Source of the DNA: Bacteroidota bacterium
GTDB lineage: Bacteria > Bacteroidota > Bacteroidia > B-17B0 > Aurantibacillaceae
Length of the DNA stretch: 64,000 nt
NCBI GenBank assembly: GCA_020162035.1
Contig: JAIUNM010000009.1
Coordinates: forward strand, 62,001 to 126,000
Direction: 5' to 3'
Part shown: positions 1-9,177 of the stretch, one piece after another
Layout: each line of letters opens with the position of its first letter
Numbering within the stretch: position 1 is the first letter of the stretch
Position numbers and translations under genes: made by a program
Notes under the pieces: model-generated
Told to the model about the DNA's origin: nothing
What the model saw: the letters and a program-made list of their open reading frames with translations, nothing else
Database searches by the model: none

Positions 1-3000
1 ATGTTTCGGGTGGAGTACCTGGTTATACTTTAAATTGGTCAAATGGTTTTACTGGTAATCCAAACGTTGGATTATGTGCAAATGGATATACATTAACAGT
101 AAACGATGCAAACGGTTGTTCTGATACATTTACTGCTTCTGTTTTAGCACCTTCTCCAATGACAATAAACGTAACAACTTCTTCTGTTACTTGTGCAGGA
201 AGTTGTAATGGTGGTGCAAGTGTAACTGTAGTTGGTGGTGCACCTAGTTTTACATATTCATTTAATTCTGCTCCTGTAATTACAAATACTACAGGTATTG
301 CTTCTGGCTTATGCTCTGGGCCTTTTATAGTAAATGTAACGGACGCAAATGGATGTGTTCAAAATCAAAATTTTAACATTACACAACCTATAGCTTTAAG
401 TGCAGCAATTACAGGTACTCAAAATAGTTGTAATGCATGTACAGGTGCTGGTACAGTAACAGCATCTAATGGAACACCTCCCTATTCTTTTGTTTGGACA
501 AACTCATTAAGCGCAACAGTTTCTACAGTTTCTACAGCTAACAATTTATGTCCAGGTAATTATACCATTACAGTTACAGATGTTAATAGTTGTACAACAA
601 CATTAACATACTCCGTTTCGCAAGTTATTAATGTTATTGTAGTGGCTAGTGGCACTACAATTCCTTGTTTTGGGGCATGTACAGCATCGGCTCAAGCAAA
701 TGCAGTTGGAGGCACTTTACCTTACACTTACACATGGAATGTAACAGCACCTACGCAAACAACACAAACAGCTACAAATTTATGTTTCGGAACTTATACG
801 GTTAATGTTTCAGACGCATTAGGTTGTTCAAACACAGCAACTGTTAATTTTGCAAATCCTCCGGCTATAGTAATTGCTCCAACAAAAACAAATGTTACAT
901 GTTTTAGTCAATGTAACGGAATTATAAACTCTAATGCTTCTGGAGGAACTGGAGCTTTAACATTCACCTGGTTACCAGGAGGACAAAACACTAGCTCAAT
1001 AACCGGACAATGTGCAGGAAATTATACTGTTATTGTAAAAGATGCTAATGGGTGTACACAAAGTGCAACAATTAACATTAGTCAACCACCTGCTTTAACT
1101 GGTACAATTAATACAACTAATCCTAGTGCTTGTATTGTAAATAACGGTAGTATATGTGTTACACCATCTGGAGGAAATGGTCCTGCATATTCATTTACAT
1201 GGGCTCCCGCAGGTGGAATAGGCATAAATACAAGTTGCTATTCAAATTTAAGTGCGGGTTTATATTCAGTAATAGTTTCTGATGCTTTAGGTTGTTTAAA
1301 CACATTAACAGCAAATATAAGTTCACCCACAGGGCCAACCCTAACAATTAACACAGCATCTATTAGCTGCTTTGGTAACTCTAACGGTGGTGCAACTGTT
1401 ACTGCAAATGGCACGCCTGGGTTTACGTTTACTTGGACTCCTGCGGTTTCATTTGTTAACTTAGGAAACACAAGTACAGCATCAAGTATGACATCTGGCA
1501 CTTACAACATTGGTGTTACTGATGGAAATGGCTGTGTAGTAAATCAAACAATTGGTATTGTTCAATCACCTTCATTAAACGTAAATTCAACTTTATCAAA
1601 TTTATCTTGTAACAGTATATGTAATGGTTCAATAACATTAAATACAACCGGTGGAACTCCATCATACACTTTTGCGTGGCTACCAATTGCACCTCCAATT
1701 ACTGGCCAAGGCACACAAACAATTACAAATTTATGTGTAGGCAATTATAGTGTAAATATTACAGATGCTGCAAGTTGTGTAGTTACAAGAACTTTTGTAA
1801 TTACCCAACCTCCTCCAATTGAAGCTACTGTTACGCCTCATAATTTGTTATGTAACAGTGTATGTAATGGTTCAATTACAACATTAAGTAATGGTGGAAC
1901 TGCACCATTAAATTTCACATGGACACCAGTAGGAGGATTTGGAGGAGCAATAACACCAACAATAGTTAATTTATGTGCTAATATTTATACCCTAACTATT
2001 ACAGATGCAAATTTATGTTCCTTAACATTAACCTCTCAAATAACACAACCAACTGCACTTACAAGCACAGTTAACTTTTTAAATGCAACATGTTCAAATT
2101 CATGTAACGGAACAGCCACATTAAACGCAAGTGGAGGAACACCAACTTATAGTTTTAGCTGGAGTACAAGTGCTGCTACTACAAGTGTAATAAATAATAT
2201 TTGCGCTGGCAATGTAATAGCAACAGTTACTGATGCTAATGGATGTACGAGTAGTAATAGTTTTACAATAACAGCTCCTCCAGTATTTTCAGTTAATTTA
2301 ATTGCAACAAATCCTTTATGTAATTCATCATGTAATGGTAGTATAACCACTACAACTGTTGGAGCTCAAGGTGCCGTTAATTATGTTTGGAATCCTGCTG
2401 GAAGCGGTCAAAACCCAACGGGTTTATGCGCAAACAACTATACTTTAATAGCAACAGATGCTGCAGGCTGTGTTGCAAATTCAGCAACTATATTAACTAA
2501 TCCGCCTGCAATTTTAGCCAATGTAACATTTACAAACCCAGCTTGTAATAGTAATTGTAATGGAATTGCAATAAGCACGCCAACAAATGCAATTGGAGTT
2601 GTAACCTACACTTGGTTACCTAGTAATACAACAGGAACAAACAACACATTAAACACTCAATGTGCGGGCAATTATACAGTTCATATAAAAGATGCAAATG
2701 GATGTTTAGATAGTCAAACCTATACATTAACCAATCCACCAGTATTAAATGTAAATTCATCTGTTGGTCCTTCGGCTTGTTCACCACCTAGTGGATCAAT
2801 TACAGTTTTGGCAAGTGGAGGAACACCTAGTTATACTTACACTTGGTTACCTCCGGTTGTAAGCACAAGCTCTGTTATTACTGGCTTAACCGCAGGTGTG
2901 TATACAGTTGTAGTAAACGATGCTAATAATTGTACAAATACTGTATCAATTCCTGTATCTAGCTCAAACGGACCAAGTTCTGCTGCTATAACAGTTACTA

Positions 3001-5792
3001 ATATTATATGTAATGGTGCATCTACAGGTGCTGCTTCAGTTACAACGATTACAGGTGGTACACCTGGTTACACCATATCATGGGTAAGCCCACCTGCACC
3101 AAGTACAATAAACCCAATTAATGGGTTAACTGCGGGTAATTATACAGCTCAAATTTCTGATGCAAACGGTTGTATATTATTTGCAGGTACAACCATTACT
3201 CAACCAGCGCCAATAAATGCTACGCCAAGCTTTACGCTTCCAACATGTAATGGTTTATGTGACGGTGCAATAACATTAACAACAACAGGTGGAAACGGTC
3301 CATATAATTACACCTGGAATCCAACTGCGCCTAACACAGCTTCTTTAAGTAGTTTATGTGTAGGAAATTATAGTGTTCAAATTGGAGATGCAAATAATTG
3401 TTTAGTGACACAAACTATTTCATTCCCTGCAACAACTAGTATTTCTGCTTTAGTTACTGCAACAAATAATTTATGTTTTGGAAGTTGTAATGGAATGGCA
3501 AATGCAAATGGTTTTTCTGGTGGTCTTCCTCCATATACAATTAATTGGAACACAGGTCAAACTTCAGGTTTTATAAATAGTTTATGCAACGGAACATATA
3601 CAGTTGTTGTTAATGATAACCAAGGCTGTTCAGATACATTTACTACCAATATAAACTCACCTAGTGCTTTAACTGCTACAACATCAGCTATTCAACCATC
3701 ATGTGGCTTATGTAATGGTTCATCTACAGTTGTTGCTGGTGGAGGAGTTTCTCCATACACGTTTACTTGGACTAATGGAAGTAATACAAATACTACAACA
3801 AGTTTATGTGCAGGAATTTATCAAGTAAATATAACAGACGGCAATGGTTGTACGAGTTTACAAAATGTATTAATAAGTAACTCAAATGGAATAACAGGAC
3901 ACACATTTAATACACAAAATGAACAATGTGCTGGTAACTGTAATGGGTCAAGCACCATAACACCAATTGGTGGTACTGCGCCAATAACATTTAGCTGGAC
4001 AAGTCCTTCATCAACAAATAGCATAGTAACAGGTTTATGCGCAGGAAACTATTTTGTTCAAATGACAGATGCGCAAGGCTGTATAAGAACCGCAAGCACA
4101 ACTGTAAATGCAGCAACAACATTATCTTTAACATCAAATGTTACAAATCCAACTTGTTCATCAGCAAATGGAAGCATTAATGTAAATGTTAATGGCGGCG
4201 TTGGACCTTATACCTTTACATGGCAACCAGGTGGTGCAAACACTAGTAGCTTAACTGGTTTAGGTATTGGGGGATATACACTAGTAACACAAGACAATAA
4301 TGGATGTTCTACAACAAATTTATTTAATTTATCTAATCCAACTGGTCCTGTAGTAAGTTTCACACAAAGTAATATTAATTGTTTTAATACATGTACAGGC
4401 TCATTAGTTGTTGTAGGTACGAGTACAAGTTCTCCTGTTACTTATAATTGGAGTAATGGTTCAACATCTCAAACTGTAACAGGATTATGTGATGGTATAA
4501 TAAGTGTTACCGTTTCGGCAGGAGGTTGCGCTACAATTAAATCGTTTACAATTACAGATAATCCTGCTTTAAATTTAAGTATATCAGATATTAATCCAAT
4601 AAAATGTAATAACGATTGCAATGGAGCAGTTACTCTAATTCCTTTTGGAGGCACATTACCTTACACTTTTAGTTGGAATACTGTTCCTACAAGCAGCAAC
4701 AATCCTCAAACAGCATTATGTAGTGGAACTTATATAGCAACTGTAACAGATAATAAAGGGTGTATTAAAACAGAAACTGTAACTTTAGTAAACCCAACTA
4801 GTTTAACTGTAACAAATACATTTAGCAACAGTACTTGTAGCAACAGTAACGATGGAAGTGCAACTGTAACAATTGCTGGAGGTACACCAACATATAATAT
4901 TAACTGGGTTGGGCCAGGCACATTTACATCAAACTCTACAACAGTTACAAATATGCCTACAGGTAATTACACTGTAACAGCTATTGACAATAACAGTTGT
5001 GTAACTACTAACACTTTACAAATTATTCCTACTACAACATTAGTAGCAATAACAAATACACCAAGCGCATGTATTGGTAACTCTGTTATTTTATCAGGCA
5101 CAAACTCTATTGGTGCAAATACATTTAATTGGTATTTATTACCTGATTTATTAACGCCAGTTTCAACAAATTCTTTATTTACTTTACCTTTTGTAACAAA
5201 TACAAGTACTTATGTTCTGCAAATTGTATCTACTGTTACAACATGTATAGATACTAAAACTGTAATAGTAACCGCATTACCTTTACCAATTGTAGATGCA
5301 GGACCTTCATATACCATACCTGTATTTTCAACAATTACAATAGGAGGAAATCCAACTTCACCAAGTGCTTTAACTTACTCTTGGTTACCTCCATTTACCT
5401 TAAATGATGCTGGGATTCCAAATCCTACTGCGTCTAATACTGTAAACACAATTTACACAGTAACAGTGCAAGATGCAAATGGTTGTGTATCATCAACTAC
5501 AGTTGGTGTTGATATATATCCAGAAATTGACATACCTAATGGCTTTAGCCCAAATAACGATGGGAAAAATGATTTTTGGATTATAGATAATATTTCACAA
5601 TTTGAAGACTGTACCGTTGAAATTTATAATCGTTGGGGCGAACAATTATTTTTTAGCAGAGGTTACGCAACTAAATTTGATGGAAGATACAAAGGAAAAG
5701 ACTTACCAGTTGGAACTTATTATTACGTTATTAATTTAAATCATCCTGCATATACAAAACCATATACAGGACCATTAACTATTTTTAGATAA
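1..5792 (+). CDS. SprB-repeat adhesin with T9SS type-B C-terminal domain (5' truncated by window)
   Basis: The reading frame is open from base 3, so the true start lies upstream of the window. The visible part, about 1,930 residues, is a tandem array of roughly 22 SprB-type modules of 75-90 residues. Each module has the pattern CNG-S, then GGTPPYTYTW, then LCAGNYTVTVTDANGC, with paired cysteines that could form a disulfide. The last 90 residues are a gliding-motility-associated C-terminal (type B) T9SS sorting domain, with the motifs PNGFSPNNDGKNDFW, YNRWGEQLF and LPVGTYYYVI. By family knowledge such proteins are exported through the outer membrane by T9SS and serve as surface adhesins, in some species for gliding. 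The SprF-like gene starts 1 bp after the stop, the usual arrangement for SprB-type cargo. Gliding itself cannot be inferred from this locus alone. Confidence 0.93.
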   Translation, partial: VSGGVPGYTLNWSNGFTGNPNVGLCANGYTLTVNDANGCSDTFTASVLAPSPMTINVTTSSVTCAGSCNGGASVTVVGGAPSFTYSFNSAPVITNTTGIASGLCSGPFIVNVTDANGCVQNQNFNITQPIALSAAITGTQNSCNACTGAGTVTASNGTPPYSFVWTNSLSATVSTVSTANNLCPGNYTITVTDVNSCTTTLTYSVSQVINVIVVASGTTIPCFGACTASAQANAVGGTLPYTYTWNVTAPTQTTQTATNLCFGTYTVNVSDALGCSNTATVNFANPPAIVIAPTKTNVTCFSQCNGIINSNASGGTGALTFTWLPGGQNTSSITGQCAGNYTVIVKDANGCTQSATINISQPPALTGTINTTNPSACIVNNGSICVTPSGGNGPAYSFTWAPAGGIGINTSCYSNLSAGLYSVIVSDALGCLNTLTANISSPTGPTLTINTASISCFGNSNGGATVTANGTPGFTFTWTPAVSFVNLGNTSTASSMTSGTYNIGVTDGNGCVVNQTIGIVQSPSLNVNSTLSNLSCNSICNGSITLNTTGGTPSYTFAWLPIAPPITGQGTQTITNLCVGNYSVNITDAASCVVTRTFVITQPPPIEATVTPHNLLCNSVCNGSITTLSNGGTAPLNFTWTPVGGFGGAITPTIVNLCANIYTLTITDANLCSLTLTSQITQPTALTSTVNFLNATCSNSCNGTATLNASGGTPTYSFSWSTSAATTSVINNICAGNVIATVTDANGCTSSNSFTITAPPVFSVNLIATNPLCNSSCNGSITTTTVGAQGAVNYVWNPAGSGQNPTGLCANNYTLIATDAAGCVANSATILTNPPAILANVTFTNPACNSNCNGIAISTPTNAIGVVTYTWLPSNTTGTNNTLNTQCAGNYTVHIKDANGCLDSQTYTLTNPPVLNVNSSVGPSACSPPSGSITVLASGGTPSYTYTWLPPVVSTSSVITGLTAGVYTVVVNDANNCTNTVSIPVSSSNGPSSAAITVTNIICNGASTGAASVTTITGGTPGYTISWVSPPAPSTINPINGLTAGNYTAQISDANGCILFAGTTITQPAPINATPSFTLPTCNGLCDGAITLTTTGGNGPYNYTWNPTAPNTASLSSLCVGNYSVQIGDANNCLVTQTISFPATTSISALVTATNNLCFGSCNGMANANGFSGGLPPYTINWNTGQTSGFINSLCNGTYTVVVNDNQGCSDTFTTNINSPSALTATTSAIQPSCGLCNGSSTVVAGGGVSPYTFTWTNGSNTNTTTSLCAGIYQVNITDGNGCTSLQNVLISNSNGITGHTFNTQNEQCAGNCNGSSTITPIGGTAPITFSWTSPSSTNSIVTGLCAGNYFVQMTDAQGCIRTASTTVNAATTLSLTSNVTNPTCSSANGSINVNVNGGVGPYTFTWQPGGANTSSLTGLGIGGYTLVTQDNNGCSTTNLFNLSNPTGPVVSFTQSNINCFNTCTGSLVVVGTSTSSPVTYNWSNGSTSQTVTGLCDGIISVTVSAGGCATIKSFTITDNPALNLSISDINPIKCNNDCNGAVTLIPFGGTLPYTFSWNTVPTSSNNPQTALCSGTYIATVTDNKGCIKTETVTLVNPTSLTVTNTFSNSTCSNSNDGSATVTIAGGTPTYNINWVGPGTFTSNSTTVTNMPTGNYTVTAIDNNSCVTTNTLQIIPTTTLVAITNTPSACIGNSVILSGTNSIGANTFNWYLLPDLLTPVSTNSLFTLPFVTNTSTYVLQIVSTVTTCIDTKTVIVTALPLPIVDAGPSYTIPVFSTITIGGNPTSPSALTYSWLPPFTLNDAGIPNPTASNTVNTIYTVTVQDANGCVSSTTVGVDIYPEIDIPNGFSPNNDGKNDFWIIDNISQFEDCTVEIYNRWGEQLFFSRGYATKFDGRYKGKDLPVGTYYYVINLNHPAYTKPYTGPLTIFR

Positions 5793-5793
5793 T

Positions 5794-6717
5794 ATGAAAA
5801 AAATAATTCTATTATTTCTATTTATAACATTTCAAACTCTGTTAAAAGCACAGCAGTTGCCTCAATATACACAGTATATGCTAAACGAAATGGCTATAAA
5901 CCCAGCTGTTGCTGGCAAAGATGAATTTGCAGATGTAAGATCTAATAATCGTTACCAATGGACAGGCATTACTGATGCGCCTAGAACTTACATGTTAACT
6001 TTGCACGGACCTATTAAAGATAAAAACATGGGTTTAGGCATGAATTTATATACAGATATTGTTGGACCAACACGTAGAACAGGAATAAGCGCAAGTTATG
6101 CCTACCATTTAAAATTAAAAAAAGATATGTTTTTATCTATGGGTTTAAGCGCTGGAGTAATGCAATGGGGAATAGATGGGCATAAACTTAAGTTGCATGA
6201 TTCGGGTGATGAAAATTTATTAGTTTCATACCAAACAACATATGTACCTGATTTTGGAACTGGATTATATTTTCATAAAAAAGATGTTTTTTATTTTGGA
6301 TTCTCAGTACCTCAAATATATCAAGCTCCAATTGGCTTATATCCAAACAGCTCAAGTACAAGTAAATTAGTAAATCATTTTATGTTAAATGGTGCTTATA
6401 AATTTGAATTAAGTGATGATTTTAAGATTGAACCCTCGTTTTTAGTAAAATACGCAAGCCCTGCCCCTCCAAAAATAGATGTTGGCGCAAGAGTAATTTA
6501 TCAAGAACAAATTTGGTTAGGTGGCGCATATAGACACAATGATGCATTTACAGCATTAATAGGTTATTTTTACAAAAATTATTTAATGATTGGTTATTCT
6601 TATGATTTTACTACAACCAATATTAAAAAATACACAACCGGAACACATGAAATTATGTTAGGCATTCGTTTTTCAAGAAAACAAGCCTCAACTTGGAAAC
6701 AAGCAAATACAAAATAA
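5794..6717 (+). CDS. Type IX secretion system membrane protein, PorP/SprF family
   Basis: The 307-residue protein has a signal peptide (residues 1-19, cleaved near LLKAQ) and then the family start QLPQYTQYMLNEMAINPAVAG, typical of PorP/SprF. The rest alternates short amphipathic strands, consistent with an outer-membrane beta-barrel. The ATG lies 1 bp after the stop of the SprB-like adhesin, so the two are almost certainly co-transcribed and translationally coupled. In Flavobacterium, SprF is needed for secretion of the partner SprB, while other family members pair with other type-B cargo. The inferred role is surface delivery or anchoring of the adjacent adhesin. Family assignment is strong; assignment to a specific orthologue (SprF rather than PorP) rests on context. 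Confidence 0.93.
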   Translation: MKKIILLFLFITFQTLLKAQQLPQYTQYMLNEMAINPAVAGKDEFADVRSNNRYQWTGITDAPRTYMLTLHGPIKDKNMGLGMNLYTDIVGPTRRTGISASYAYHLKLKKDMFLSMGLSAGVMQWGIDGHKLKLHDSGDENLLVSYQTTYVPDFGTGLYFHKKDVFYFGFSVPQIYQAPIGLYPNSSSTSKLVNHFMLNGAYKFELSDDFKIEPSFLVKYASPAPPKIDVGARVIYQEQIWLGGAYRHNDAFTALIGYFYKNYLMIGYSYDFTTTNIKKYTTGTHEIMLGIRFSRKQASTWKQANTK

Positions 6718-6739
6718 AATTTAATTTCTACCTAAATTT

Positions 6740-6747
6740 TAATTTTG
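6740..6747 (+). promoter_or_regulatory. Candidate -7 promoter box (TAATTTTG) for the amino-acid permease
   Basis: TAATTTTG matches the Bacteroidota -7 consensus TAnnTTTG and lies 46 bp before the permease ATG, giving a leader of about 40 nt. No clear TTTG -33 box is seen at the usual distance. Confidence 0.4.
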
Positions 6748-6793
6748 TATTATTAAACTTAATTTATTTAATTTGAGTTATTAATTAAAGTAT

Positions 6794-8275
6794 ATGTCTA
6801 TTTGGAGATTAAAACCAGTATCAGCATTTGAGGCTGATATGAAAAAAAGTGATTTAAAACGTGTGTTAACAAAATGGGGATTAACCTCATTAGGAATAGG
6901 CGCTATAATTGGAGGGGGGATTTTTACATTAACAGGGATTGCAGCACATGACTATGCGGGCCCTGCCTTAGCTCTTTCATTCGTAATTGCAGGAATTGGC
7001 TGTTTGTTTGCCTCATTATGTTATGCAGAATTTGCTTCAGTTTTACCAGTAGAAGGAAGTGCTTATGCTTATGCCTATGGAACAGTTGGTGAGTTATTTG
7101 CTTGGTTTATTGGCTGGAATTTAATTTTAGAATATATGATGGGAGCCACAACTGTTGCAGTTGCATGGAGTGGTTATTTTGTAAAATTATTACATATCTT
7201 CCATATAGATTTTCCAATTTGGTTATGTAACGATTTAGCTACAGCAACTGAAAAATGTAAAGAATTAGGACTTGCAGCACCATCTTTTGCTTTTAACTTA
7301 CCAGCATTTATTATTACTTGGATTGTAACGGCTATTTTAGTAAAAGGAATTAAAGAAGCCGCAAAAACAAATAATATTATTGTGATAATAAAAATTGCTG
7401 TTGTTTTATTTGTAATAATTGTTGGAGCATTTTATATCAATACCGAAAACTGGACTCCTTTTATCCCAGAAGCAGTTCCTGCTTTAGATGAGGCTGGTAA
7501 AGAAACTGGTAAAATGAATTTTGGATTTGGAGGTGTATTAACCGCTGCAACTATAGTGTTTTTTGCGTATATAGGATTTGATGCCGTTTCTACTCAAGCA
7601 GGAGAAGCTATTAACCCTAAAAAAGATGTGCCTTTTGCAATTGTTGCATCGTTAATTATTTGTACCTTATTGTATATTTTGGTATCATTAGTACTAACTG
7701 GTATGGTAAAATATACTGAGTTAGATAAAGCAGCTCCGGTGGCCTCAGCCTTTTCTGGTATTGGTTTAAATTGGGCAGTATTAATTATAACAATAGCTGC
7801 AACAGCAGGTTTAACTTCTGTAATGTTAGTTATGATGTTAGGGCAAACACGTATATTTTTAGGTATGTCAAAAGATGGTTTATTACCAAAATTTTTTAAA
7901 ACATTACACCCAAATTTTAAAACACCACACAAAAGTACAATATTAGTAGGATGTATAATTTCGTTAGTTGCTGCATTTACTCCAATAGATAAAGTAAGCG
8001 AAATGTGTAGCATGGGAACTTTATTAGCTTTTGCAATGGTATGTGTAGCAGTTATGATATTAAGATACAAAAAACCTGAATTAGAAAGACCTTATAAAAC
8101 TCCAGCTGTTTATTTAGTTGGAAGTTTAGGTGTTGGCTTTAATGTGTTTTTAATGACACAAGTAAGACTTGAAACTTGGAAATTTTTCCTTGTTTGGGGC
8201 ACTTTAGGAGTAGTTGTTTACTTTTTATACAGTAAAAAGAAAAGCAATTTAAATAACTTAGATAATCAAAACTAA
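6794..8275 (+). CDS. APC-superfamily amino-acid permease (YfnA/CAT-like)
   Basis: The 493-residue integral membrane protein has about 12 hydrophobic segments. The first helix carries the APC signature GIGAIIGGGIFTLTG (about residues 34-48), which forms the unwound substrate-binding region in this superfamily, and helix 3 carries the EGSAYAYAYGTVGE signature. The long loop after helix 6 and the extended C-terminal helices fit the cationic amino-acid transporter-like branch. It presumably imports amino acids across the inner membrane by proton symport; the substrate cannot be read from the sequence. It stands alone, with its own promoter candidate, and converges on dapD with only 6 bp between stop codons. 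Confidence 0.88.
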   Translation: MSIWRLKPVSAFEADMKKSDLKRVLTKWGLTSLGIGAIIGGGIFTLTGIAAHDYAGPALALSFVIAGIGCLFASLCYAEFASVLPVEGSAYAYAYGTVGELFAWFIGWNLILEYMMGATTVAVAWSGYFVKLLHIFHIDFPIWLCNDLATATEKCKELGLAAPSFAFNLPAFIITWIVTAILVKGIKEAAKTNNIIVIIKIAVVLFVIIVGAFYINTENWTPFIPEAVPALDEAGKETGKMNFGFGGVLTAATIVFFAYIGFDAVSTQAGEAINPKKDVPFAIVASLIICTLLYILVSLVLTGMVKYTELDKAAPVASAFSGIGLNWAVLIITIAATAGLTSVMLVMMLGQTRIFLGMSKDGLLPKFFKTLHPNFKTPHKSTILVGCIISLVAAFTPIDKVSEMCSMGTLLAFAMVCVAVMILRYKKPELERPYKTPAVYLVGSLGVGFNVFLMTQVRLETWKFFLVWGTLGVVVYFLYSKKKSNLNNLDNQN

Positions 8276-8281
8276 ATTTAA

Positions 8282-9091
8282 TTAAACAGAAACGGAGTGT
8301 TCTCTTAAAGCATCGTTTAAACTTGTTTTTAAATCTGTACTAGGCCTACGCTTACCAATAATTAAAGCACAAGGCACTTGAAAATCTCCCGCTGGAAATT
8401 TTTTTGTGTAACTACCAGGAATTACAACACTTCTTTCAGGAACAAAACCTTTAGTTTCAATTGGTTTGTTACCAGTAACATCAATAATTTTAGTGCTTTG
8501 CGTTAAAACTACATTTGCTCCTAAAACAGCCTCTTTACCCACTCTTACGCCTTCAACAACAATACATCTACTTCCAATAAAAGCATCATCTTCAATAATT
8601 ACAGGTGCAGCTTGCACTGGCTCTAGTACTCCTCCAATACCAACTCCTCCACTTAAGTGTACATTTTTACCAATTTGCGCACAACTACCTACTGTTGCCC
8701 AAGCATCTACCATGCTGCCACTATCTACATAAGCACCAATATTTATAAAACCAGGCATACAAATTACACCTTTATTTACAAAACTACCATAACGCACAAC
8801 TGAACCAGGTACAGTTCTTATTCCTGCAGTTTCCATTCCTGTTTTTAAAGGTATTTTATCGTAATACTGTTCTGGGCCTTCTTGCATTATTTTCATTGGC
8901 ATTGTAGGAAAATAAAGTATAACTGCTTTTTTTATCCATTCGTTAACTTGCCATGTACCATCATTTTTAGGTTCAGCAACTCTTATTTGTCCTTTATCTA
9001 ATTGTTCAATTATAGTATGTATTGCTTTTACGTTTGCGTTATCTTTTAATAATTCACGGTTATTCCAAATCTCTTCAATTAAATTTTGCAT
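8282..9091 (-). CDS. dapD: 2,3,4,5-tetrahydropyridine-2,6-dicarboxylate N-succinyltransferase
   Basis: The 269-residue protein is full length for DapD. It has an alpha-helical N-terminus (LIEEIWNNRELL) and then hexapeptide repeats of a left-handed beta-helix (GAYVDSGSMVDAWATVGSCA, GSRCIVVEGVRVG). The motif VPGSVVRYGSFV and the C-terminal KFPAGDFQVPCALIIGKR are characteristic. It transfers succinyl from succinyl-CoA to tetrahydrodipicolinate in the succinylase branch of lysine/meso-diaminopimelate synthesis, which feeds peptidoglycan. It is monocistronic here; other dap genes are not in the window. A promoter box lies 14 bp before the ATG. Confidence 0.95.
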   Translation of the reverse strand: MQNLIEEIWNNRELLKDNANVKAIHTIIEQLDKGQIRVAEPKNDGTWQVNEWIKKAVILYFPTMPMKIMQEGPEQYYDKIPLKTGMETAGIRTVPGSVVRYGSFVNKGVICMPGFINIGAYVDSGSMVDAWATVGSCAQIGKNVHLSGGVGIGGVLEPVQAAPVIIEDDAFIGSRCIVVEGVRVGKEAVLGANVVLTQSTKIIDVTGNKPIETKGFVPERSVVIPGSYTKKFPAGDFQVPCALIIGKRRPSTDLKTSLNDALREHSVSV

Positions 9092-9104
9092 TTTTATTTT
9101 TTTA

Positions 9105-9112
9105 CAAAACTA
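9105..9112 (-). promoter_or_regulatory. -7 promoter box for dapD (TAGTTTTG on the minus strand)
   Basis: On the minus strand the octamer reads TAGTTTTG, matching TAnnTTTG. It is 13 bp from the dapD ATG, so the predicted 5' leader would be only about 5-8 nt. Confidence 0.5.
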
Positions 9113-9177
9113 ATAAAATATGTAAAAAAACACCCAGTTTTATACTGTATTTAAACTTTTTGTTATATTTAATAATT

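Noticed and set aside
1238..4921. Several minus-strand ORFs of 60-87 codons inside the SprB-like gene
   Set aside because: They mirror the repeat modules in antisense, lack family signals and lie wholly inside a clearly coding gene; shadows.
159..5400. Regular repeats that could suggest a CRISPR or satellite array
   Set aside because: Period is about 230-250 bp, in frame, and encodes SprB-type protein modules; no short identical repeats with unique spacers.
7594..8070. 158-codon minus-strand ORF inside the amino-acid permease
   Set aside because: Antisense of a well-supported membrane protein gene; composition follows the sense codons.
9022..9177. N-terminal extension of the SpoIIE sensor frame to 9022
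   Set aside because: It would overlap the 5' end of dapD and its promoter, and the signal peptide begins at 9178/9187.
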